From: Cycas panzhihuaensis
Lineage: Eukaryota > Cycadophyta
Direction: 5' to 3'
DNA length: 64,000 bases
NCBI GenBank assembly: GCA_023213395.1
Contig: CM041465.1
Span: 210,869,741 to 210,933,740, forward strand
Part shown: one piece after another, positions 55,550 to 64,000 of the stretch
How the letters are laid out: each line of letters opens with the position of its first letter
Position numbering within the stretch: position 1 is the first letter of the stretch
Made by a program: the position numbers and the translations under genes
The notes under the pieces: generated by a model
The model's input: only the letters and a program-made list of their open reading frames with translations
Told to the model about the DNA's origin: nothing
The model's database searches: none

Positions 55550-58500
55550 TGAATCATCCTCTGATAGTTGTAATTTGGATGTTGCTTATAAGCTTTCTAT
55601 CTGAAACTTGAGAGGAAGTATGACTTTTAACCCATAAGACCAATTAAAATGATGTTTGTTGATGGGGTCTCTTCACTGTTATCCTATCAGCCCATAACAT
55701 AGAATGAAGATGCTTTACTTAGTTTGTTCATCCTTCATTACAAATTTTGGATAGTGTCAACTTCAAAATTTTATTCATACTCTTTACTTGCCCATTCATT
55801 GAGGGTAATATGGGGAAGATTTTGAATGCTGAATTAAAAATTCTTGCATGAGATGCTTTATTATTTCATTGAGAAAATTAATTCCCTGATCAGAGACAAT
55901 TTCTAAGGGATAACCAAATTGAATAATTATCATCTCATACAAAAATCAGGTTGTGCTTTAGCCATCGCATGTCTTCATCGCTTTCACTTAAATCCATTTT
56001 GTTAAAAAGTCCATAATCACCAAAATATATCTTGCATTCATATGTCTAAGTGGTAGACTAATGGACCCAACAAAATCCAATCCCCATTTTCAAATGGAGT
56101 TTCGGCAAATATAGGACATAAGGGCAAAATTTGATTTCTTCCTAGCTTCCCTACTCGTTGGCATGCATCGTAACTATGAACCTATTTTTGTACATCTTCA
56201 AAAATCATTAGCCACCAAAGTCCTACCAATAAAATTTTCTTAATTGTAGGATTTGTACCCTGGTGTCTTACTGTGACTCCCTCATAAGCCTCTCAGATGA
56301 TAGTTTTAACTTCATTCTCTATTATATAACTTCTTAGAACTTGATCTAGTTCTAACCTATATAACATTCCCTGATTAGCTAAAAGAGAAAGGTTTTTTTG
56401 ATGAAACTCAATCGTTCTACTTATTCCATTCCTTGCGATGTCTGCCTTATCGCCAAGTATCGTGTAATATGTTTGTATTATTTAGGGATTGTTTTAATAG
56501 AGAATAATTCCATGTTTGGGAAATCATCCTAGATTCCTATTACCTGTTCTTCTTATACTTCCCTTAATAATAAAACTGGGATTGTGCACTTGGCCCTCTT
56601 TTTAACTATAATTTTAAAATTAAATTCTTGAAATAACATGAGCAAACTATTGATTCTTCCTTGTAGCATGGGTTTATTGATCAAATACTAGAAGGTTTGA
56701 TGATCTACAAAAAAAATAAATGGATTGGCTAGTAAGTAATGTCTAAATTTTTAAAGAGCATATGTCATGCCTTGGCCTTATCATTCCATCACCAAATAGT
56801 TTCACTCTGTCTCTATTAACTTCTGGCTTACAAAATAGATTGGAAGATCCATTTTGTTATCTTCTAGCCATGCTAATATGCATCCAATAGCAAATAAGGA
56901 AGTGTCAACATGCACGTGGAACAACTTATCCCAAGTTGGGAATCTAAGGATTGGTGCTTGGGCTTTTTTTCTTTTTAGTAATTTAAATACAAGTTATTGT
57001 TTTAGCTTCCACTACTATCTATTTTTTTTTTTAGCAAAATTTCTAGGGGATTAATTATATGATCATAGTTTTTTATAAACTTGTGATAGTACCCTGTCAT
57101 TCTTAGGAATCCTTTAACCTATCTCTACATCCTCGGTACTGAAAAATTTAGGATTAGTACCACCTTATTAAGAACCATGAATAATCCATTCTTTATAACT
57201 ACATGACCTAATAAGGTCCCAAAAGGTACTATAAAGGTATATTTTTTGGGGTTTAAACATAATTTATTTTCTCTATATATTTCAAGCATTAGATGTAGAC
57301 AACTAAGATGATCTTTTAATAGAGTAAACAATGTCCATTAATCCAAAAATACCTCAATTATTTTCCCTATTGTTCACTTGAAAATATTGAGAATTACTCT
57401 TTGGAATGTAGCAAGAGAATTAGTCAGTCCAAATGACATTATTCTGAATATGTATGTGCTCTATTATGTCATAAAAGCCATATTTAATTAATCCTCTAAT
57501 GCAATCCAAACCTGATTATATTCATTAACTCCATCTGTGAATGAGTAGACCTCATATCTTACAATTTTCTCTAAAATATATTTAATAAATGGGATCGGGA
57601 ACAAATCTTTTTTTGTTGCCTTATTTAAGGCGCTCTAATCAATGTAAACTCCAAGTTTCCCATTTTTCTTAGGGACACCTATAACATAACTCACCCATTC
57701 ACTATTTTCAACTTCAAAGATGTAATTTGCTTCTAATAGTTTATCAAGTTCAACTTTTACTTTTTCCTTGTATCTTGGATTCATGCAGTATGGTTGTTGT
57801 CTTACTAGTTTGGCTCTATCTACCAATTTGATCTTATGCTTATCCAATTCGAGTGGGATACCTTTTAAATCCTTATAGGACTAGATAAATTATCCTTATA
57901 TTCTAAAAATAAAGAGGTAACATGCTGAACTATTTTCTCATTCCAATAATCTCCTAAACTCTTAGTTGAGGTTATTCCTTCGTTCCAATATTAATTTCCC
58001 TTGTCTTTAATTTTTCTCCCTTTGTCGTTTTACCATCTGGGCTTATTGTATATGTTGGCATAATATCTATGATATGTTCTCCATATTCTAATGAAGAATA
58101 ACTTGGAGGAATAGATTGAATTTCTTGCTGAATATTCCCTTCTTTAGCCTTTAACTAGAAGCAATGTTTTCCTTTTTTCATGGTTTTTCCTTTAAATATT
58201 TGCAAAACTCCCTTAATATATTTATCTTTGCTGCAATATGTGAAAGTCTAGTAGAAATTTTCTACCATTGAATCTTATTCTATCAATTTTATCTTTTCAC
58301 AAGAATTATACCAACCTATAGAAATTCCTTTAGAAGTTGTCCCCCAATATTATGTCCAATCCCTTTTGGGAATTCCGCCTATTATCCACATCTGAACACA
58401 ATTCTATACATGTAAGTGGGGATCATCCCTATTCCAAAATAAAGGAAGTTCATGTTTTTAAAATCTAATTAAAAAATTCTCATTTATTTCTTGCTAAGAA

Positions 58501-59340
58501 TCAAAGAATTATGCATATGCATCATACCATAATTGTGCTCCGCCTATCAGAGAACAGGAAAGCACAATATACTAACATTATTGCTACCATTTATTTTTTA
58601 TTATGTTAATACATTATTTTAGACATTTTTTGGCTTGGTCTAGACAAATATCATATTTAGGTAATTCACAAAATATTTCAGTAGAAGCTAATTTACTTTG
58701 TACATTCCTCTCTATTTGTGATAGCTCTAATTGCATTTTTTCTCCTTCTGCCTCTTTTGAAGAATCTACACACAATTCTAAATGATAACACAATGCCAAT
58801 TCTATTTCTTCCCAAGTGTTGTGAAGCCAATTCAACATGTAAGATGATGAAGGGCTATTTGGCAACATTGGTTATATTTGGAAAGCTGTATCAGAATAAG
58901 GACTCATTGTCGATTCTGTAGTAACTGTTGTGGAGGAAGCTCGACCTTCATCTTCAAATTTCTCTATCTACGATCCATTTGAACATAAGGGAAAAGTTAT
59001 CATCTTTTCTCCTACTAGCTAAGTGAATGTGTATTTTCCTTAGTCTTGGATAGCTTTCATGGCTAATAACTACAGTCTCCACAATAAGGTTGGGTAGGTC
59101 CTCTTCTGATCTTGCATTTAAACTACTACAAAATCTAATAATATGGTAACTTCTTCCACAATTACTAGGATGTTCAACAATGTACCCATAGGTCTCACCT
59201 ATAGTTGATTAACTAATCTAATGGAATAATTTGGGGCAACCACATTAGGCCTTCCCAAAGCTATCCATGAAGATTCAGGTAACGTATTCATTCCCAAGCC
59301 TCCATCCACTATTATTTTACATAAGGTTGTTCTCTTATAT
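55550..59340 (-). pseudogene. Element E pol: protease, RT, RNase H, integrase
   Basis: Protease at about 59330-59240 has IIVDGGLGMNTLPESSW, with the catalytic D-G-G kept. RT starts near 57850 (DKLLEANYIFEV, VGVPKKNGKL-like, IGVPKKNGKLGVYID) and runs through VFLD-stop-W, where YLDD should be (about 57345), HLSCLHLMLEIYRENKLCLNPKKY and GTLLGHVV to 57125. FLRMTGYYHKFIKNY follows. RNase H lies at about 56710-56580 (DHQTF, GRINSLLMLFQEFNF). Integrase lies at about 56210-55900 (CQRVGKLGRNQILPL, PFENGDWILLGP). Stops are frequent throughout. This is pol of a Ty3/gypsy element because RT precedes integrase. Confidence 0.8.
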
Positions 59341-59799
59341 CCTTTATAACCCTGTGTACTAGTTTTTCAATATGTTCTAGTGTTAATTAGTAGAAGTAAC
59401 CTGCTTCCCACCATTTAAATATAATTGATATAGGAATTGATACTCCTAATTCAGTAAGTGCATCTTTTACGATTTGTAACCATTGTCAAGGATTTATATC
59501 TTCTTGTGGTTGTGTCACTCTCCTCTTATAATGAAATCCTTTAAATCTTCCTTACTATAATTCTTCTTATTGTGCTTTCCCCATGGCTTCTTAAAGGATT
59601 TTCACTACTTCCTACAATCGCTATTTCTCCACTGTTGGATCTAGAAAATTATCTTGGGGAGGTGGTCCCATTGTCCTGCCACTACATGTTTTCAAATATG
59701 CCAACTCTTCCTAGTCCAAAACCACATCTACTAAATTTGCACTTTAAATTTTATTATTTTTTAAGCAATTTATAGATTTGTGATATATTAGTTCATATT

Positions 59800-60900
59800 C
59801 TTCACAAATAAATTCTCCCCCTTTCTTCTCGAGTGGATATTCAGATCTATAATGTCTCTATCTTTGACATAAGAAATAACGAATTGATCTTATTTTTCCT
59901 TTATATTTCTTTGGTTTTCCATATTCTGTTCTTTGTGAATAAACGTTATGAACCTTTCCTTCATTATTTTTAGGTCTAAAATAACATTCCCACGTATTGT
60001 GGTTATTTCTTTGATAATTATCACACAATTTTGTTAATCCTGTATGCTCATTCTTTGGGTGCCCTTGCTGATTACAAGATAGAGGACACCAAATATTTTC
60101 CCTTGATTTTTTAAGTCACAAATGAGATGATTTCACATGTAGCTTTCCCAGTTCCTAATTTTGTTGCATGTTGACTAGGATAGAAACTAATGGTTGCTAC
60201 TTTAACTCTTCCACCCCCTTCCCCAAGGCTTCAATTTCTTGATTGGTGCCCATTTGCAGTTTTTGTATAGACTATATTGTAATGACCATTATTAGAAAAT
60301 ACATTGATGATTACATCACCATCTAGGAGTAGGATGACTTCATCTGATTTTTAAATTTAAGAGTTAACTCCCATACTTGTTCATAGTTATGCATTGGATG
60401 TGACATTACCTTATCTCTAAGTTGTGGCATCAATCCTTGCATAAAACATTTCATTGCCAACATGGGATTAATTGCCATCACATATTTTATTTTATTCATA
60501 ATAACTACCATTCTTCCATCAAAATTATTAGCAAATTCTCTAGGATATTGTCAGATCTCCTCCAAAGCCTGTAGAATGGTTATTGGATCTCTCAATTTTT
60601 GAAATCTATTCAAAAACTACTCTTACAATTACTCCCAATTCAACTATTATGTTGCTATATACTAAAACCATGCAATGCCTGATCCTCTTAATGTTGAAAA
60701 AAATGGGCTTTTATTTCTCCTTGATCCATAATTCTTTTAATCTGGATCATATTTTTTAATAATTCTAAATGATCACCTGGATCCATAGATCCATCAAATT
60801 AGAGGCTTAAGAACATTAAGTCACTTTGTACAAGATATAGGGGGTTGTATCTACTTAATTCCTCCACTTGATACTCTACTTTGTCCTACTACTCCTTTTT
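59800..60900 (-). pseudogene. Element E gag with zinc-knuckle remnants
   Basis: At 60620-60323 the minus strand reads FLNRFQKLRDPITILQALEE, YPREFANNFDGRMVVIMN, AINPMLAMKCFMQGLMPQL and YEQVWELTLKFKNQ, the capsid pattern of gypsy gag (the l..l.q.p.E....f..R......MK.F..GL.p.L). Cys/His remnants follow: LSCNQQGHPKNE near 60080 and FLCQR..RHYRSEYP near 59870. The N-terminal part toward 60900 is more decayed, and 60900-61469 has no recognised domain. Confidence 0.7.
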
Positions 60901-61469
60901 ACACCTCCCATACTTCTACCCAAGCTTTCCATTTATAAAGGGGATTTATTATGTGACTCAAAATTTAAATCTCTAACACATGATGATTCTAAGTTTGTTT
61001 GGCTACACCATATATTCCCAATTCGATAGAATTTTCCTCTACCATTAGTGTTTCATCCTTCTATAGATTTTCTTCTTTCATAGAATCTTGTTGGCTATTT
61101 CTTTCAATACACATTACTTGCACTAGTTCTTAGTTTATGGGATTCTCTTCTAATACACACCTCTAATCATTTCCATCTTTTGCATGTGTCTCAGTTACTC
61201 CTAGCTTTTGTTCCTTTATCTCATCCTTATTCCTCGACTTTCTGCTCTATGCCAAGTGTACAAATGGCTGCCTTTTCACTTACTTTCTTAGTGTAATTAC
61301 AAATTTGGGCCTATGTATTCTAGTTTGAAGTCTCTCTCTCTTTCCCAACTTTCACCTCAATCGCAACGCAATTCAACCTCTACTCTAGATGACATAGAAG
61401 AGGACCTAATGGTTTTACTCAGTCTTGCCCATCCTACTCAGTCCTGGTTCAAAGCGGTAAAAAGATTAG

Positions 61470-61788
61470 TGTGTGCTTCTACCTATCAACCCATATAAGT
61501 AGGCATAAGAGGTAATAATATCTTAAAATAATTCAACTAGAACCATTAAGAATACAATAAGTTCATGAAGCAAAAACCATAATCATTGCATTATGAAAGA
61601 TTGCTTCTAGTCCTCTCACAACTAGGGGCAACCTGGACTAGTATACACAGTGTCTAGGACAATATACAACAAGTACAATATATATAGATGCATTGCACTC
61701 TATATAAAAATAACTATATGCACTTGTGCATGCCTCTAAATTGTTCTTCTATATTTATTCTTCATTCTTTATTTACCTACTATTTTTT
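61470..61788 (-). repeat. Right direct repeat, putative 5' LTR of E
   Basis: Partner of 51419-51735. On its right, ATCAACACCGTTTTGGCAA is faintly like a gypsy primer site on the plus strand. This raises the alternative that this copy is the 5' LTR of plus-strand element F. Confidence 0.55.
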
Positions 61789-62269
61789 TCTATGTAATTT
61801 ATTCTGAGAATCAACACCGTTTTGGCAATTATACTAGGTAGTTACCAAAACTTCCTAGTTGCTTATTAGTCCTTCTTATTGGTTAAGTCATTTGATGGAC
61901 ACTCATCCACTCATTTTGTCACATTTCATCCTCTATCTTAAATGAACCTCTTTTACAAACCTCATTCCTTTATCCCTTGGTTTCTATTTACATATACCCC
62001 ATCTTTTCATTTATATTCTTCATAAATCCCTTGATACCTACCCTAGGAGATCTAAGAGGATTTAATATCTTCCCCTTAAAGGCCCATCCTCATCTTCTTA
62101 TACCATAACTCTCATACTTCGTGAGGGGTACAAAACCTAGATCACTAATTTTGATACTCTAATTAGGACTCTTACATTAATAACCCCTTTAATGATAGAA
62201 AGATCCACTCTTGTATAAAGTCTCTATGAGAGAAGTGCTTTACCTATTTTAAGACATACTTTTTAAAGA
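61789..62269. other. Spacer or leader before gag F
   Basis: About 480 bp with no coding motif. It could be the leader of element F. Confidence 0.4.
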
Positions 62270-64000
62270 AGTTTCCATGCTTTTACATACCTATTATATG
62301 GACCACAAGAAACCCAACCCTCATGACAAGGGACATGAAGAATTCATAGAACATCCCCCTTCTATGATGGTATATCCCTTTGAGGAAGTTGTAGACTTTG
62401 TCACTTTAACTTATGCCTACTCATACATCACTACCCAAGATCAAGAAGACCCAACCACATGCTTGTATTTCATCCCTCCTCATTAGGCATTGGCCCCAAT
62501 AATCATACTCAAGGTCCTCATGCTGTATTTCCCATGGCTTACCACTTTACTCCTCCAATTGAAGCTTCTTAGTTAGGTCCCCATGGGAGATTTATTCCCC
62601 CTACTCATGACGTTGTTCTTATTAGGCATTGGCCCTAATAGTCATACTCAAGGTCCTCATGTTATATTTCCCATGGCTTACCACTTTACTCCTCCAATTG
62701 AAGCTTCTTAGTTAGGTCCCCATTGGAGATTTGTTCCCCCTACACCAACCTATTCCTCCTCCATCACCTAGAGGTGCTCATTCATCTATTAGAGGCAATC
62801 ACCCCTTATAAGGTAAACCTTTCACTCAAGTCACCCAAACATATGAACCTCTTATTTGATCTTCTAATCCTTAATTATCTTTACATGCTTATCCTCTGCA
62901 ACCTTCCTATATATTAGCCACATGCCAATAAGTCCCATAGTTACATGTTTCATAACCTTGACAAGGCCCCACTACCTCTTGTGGCCCAACACCTATAATT
63001 AACCAACAAGGTTACCCAAGTCAAGCTTTTGGTTATGAGTCATATGCTCCTCACACACCTTATTAACTAAAGGGCTTTATCCCAAAGGGGGTATCTACTT
63101 CTTACGTCCTTGTTAGACTACATCTTGGGTTAATGGGGCCTTATCCTTATCCTTCCTATCTTGTGTATCCCACTTATATTAGGGAAATGAGATATCATGA
63201 TCCTGCCCAAATAGTTCCTCAACCATCCTCATCCATAATGGCTAAGAGGTCATATGTGGAGTATAGAAGGAGTCCCTTTCCATAGGAAATCCTCCTTTCT
63301 TAACTACCTCCCTTTGTTCCCAAGCCACCTAAGCTTACAAGCGAGTTGGCTTAGGACTTAATGACCCACATCTATGCTTTTGCACTCACATACACTGACT
63401 ACTTGCCCTATGACTATGTGATGATATAACTCTTTCCCAAAACTCTTTAAGGTGATGCCTTGAAGTGGTTGTATTGATTTAGGCTTACATCAATGTACTA
63501 TTTTCAACAGCTAGTTAATACTTTTATTAGTTACTTCAATGTTGCTCATCCTTTTGATACTGGGATCAAAGCCTTGTTGTCCATCAAATAAGGAGTGGAG
63601 GAGTCTTCCTACGACTTTATTTTTCATTTCCAAGACCTAATCTATGCCTCTTAAGCCTCCTTGGACATTAGCTTACTCTATAACTTATTCAATAGTGCCT
63701 TAAGATCCCAAGTTTGTTTGAAGGTTCTCAAGTTAATACCCATGCTATATGAGGATATAATTGAGAAATACCTTACTTTCGAGGCATTTACAAACCTAGC
63801 CCTTCAACAGAGTCCAAAGCATCTTAAAGTAATCATATATATGATCATCTTATTTTTGGCATCTAGGTCCTTGAAAGGTCAATCAATACCAAATTATATA
63901 TTGATTGTCCTCCTACTCCTAAAGTTAATAAGGAAGCAAGAGTCATCTAGTTTGTTGAGCAAAATAGGGCTAAACCTTAAATACTCTTCTTCCTAAGAAA
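62270..64000 (+). pseudogene. Ty3/gypsy gag of element F, partial
   Basis: Plus strand. The N-terminal part (62277-63290) is Pro/Tyr/His-rich with stops and contains a 139-bp tandem duplication. From 63350 it is a clear gypsy capsid: MTHIYAFALTYTDYLPYDYVM, LFPKTL, GDALKWLY, FQQLVNTFISYFNVAHPF, LSIK, GVEESSYDFIFHFQDLIY and LYNLFNSALRS, with TAA/TAG where Gln codons would fit. Pol would follow beyond the window. The start of gag is not certain, and the ATG at 62277 is only the first candidate. Confidence 0.7.
62482..62744 (+). repeat. 139-bp tandem duplication in gag F
   Basis: 62482-62605 and 62621-62744 are nearly identical (ATTAGGCATTGGCCC to ATTCCCCCTAC). The period of 139 is not a multiple of three, so the second copy shifts the frame. 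The encoded Pro-rich segment contains PMAYHFTPPIEAS. Confidence 0.85.

Larger units (their letters stand above)
51419..61788 (-). mobile_element. Decayed Ty3/gypsy element E
   Basis: Minus-strand order gag, protease, RT, RNase H, integrase (Ty3/gypsy order), then a tandem-repeat array and an extra frame. Two direct repeats of about 318 bp at 51419-51735 and 61470-61788 bracket it and are its likely LTRs (TGCAGTTAC...GTACACA on the minus strand at the left copy). I found no convincing primer site or polypurine tract next to them, and no target duplication. The repeats might instead belong to another element, such as plus-strand F to the right. The span of 10.4 kb is within the range of large plant gypsy elements. 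Confidence 0.6.

Overview
The window looks like nuclear DNA from a plant with a large, repeat-choked genome, most plausibly a gymnosperm such as a conifer. That is an inference from dense nests of old LTR retrotransposons, a single plant-type exon and no prokaryotic gene organisation. Almost everything recognisable is transposable-element derived. I found one convincing piece of a host gene: exon 1 of glutamine-dependent NAD+ synthetase at 45556-45749 on the minus strand. I saw no rRNA gene, no intact tRNA gene and no CRISPR array.

Left mosaic (1-27027). A minus-strand Ty3/gypsy RT scrap (1-300) precedes an LTR-like block and a plus-strand gypsy gag (1208-2666). A full-length L1-type LINE (2667-9177, poly(A), 17-bp target duplication) splits that gag inside its zinc knuckle. 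The gag stub at 9193-9222 abuts a 3'-truncated minus-strand Ty1/copia element K (9223-14650), which itself carries a 677-bp insertion. Next comes a minus-strand gypsy element H (about 14700-24653), cut by a complete plus-strand copia element A (16856-23285; 360-bp LTRs, target duplication GAAAA). Further LTR remnants follow (24960-25734, 25884 onward, 26670-27027).

Middle (27028-44490). After about 3.3 kb of unassigned AT-rich DNA with small tandem repeats there is a clear three-element nest. Copia element C (30356-44485, target duplication TAGAC) contains element D (31345-36243) inside its body and element B (38099-44357, target duplication ATACA) inside its 3' LTR. A and B belong to one copia family and share a leader hairpin with a compensatory base-pair change. 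D has nearly identical LTRs (7 differences in 361), no pol, a gag-like frame, and an antisense segment that looks like the end of a host TOM1-like (TOL) protein gene. That makes it the strongest candidate here for an unusual system.

Right part (44491-64000). The NAD+ synthetase exon, with a tRNA-like SINE head just downstream of its splice donor, is followed by 3 kb of very AT-rich spacer. Then comes a heavily decayed minus-strand Ty3/gypsy element E (about 51419-61788) with gag, protease, RT, RNase H and integrase remnants. E also has an unusual 1-kb array of 45-bp repeats and an extra 3' open frame of unknown function. The window ends inside a plus-strand gypsy gag (F, about 62270-64000).

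No element looks autonomous. The closest to intact are the LINE (intact ORF1, broken ORF2) and copia B. Because E, F, H and C are so decayed, their boundaries and reading frames are approximate. All translations and repeat comparisons were done by eye.
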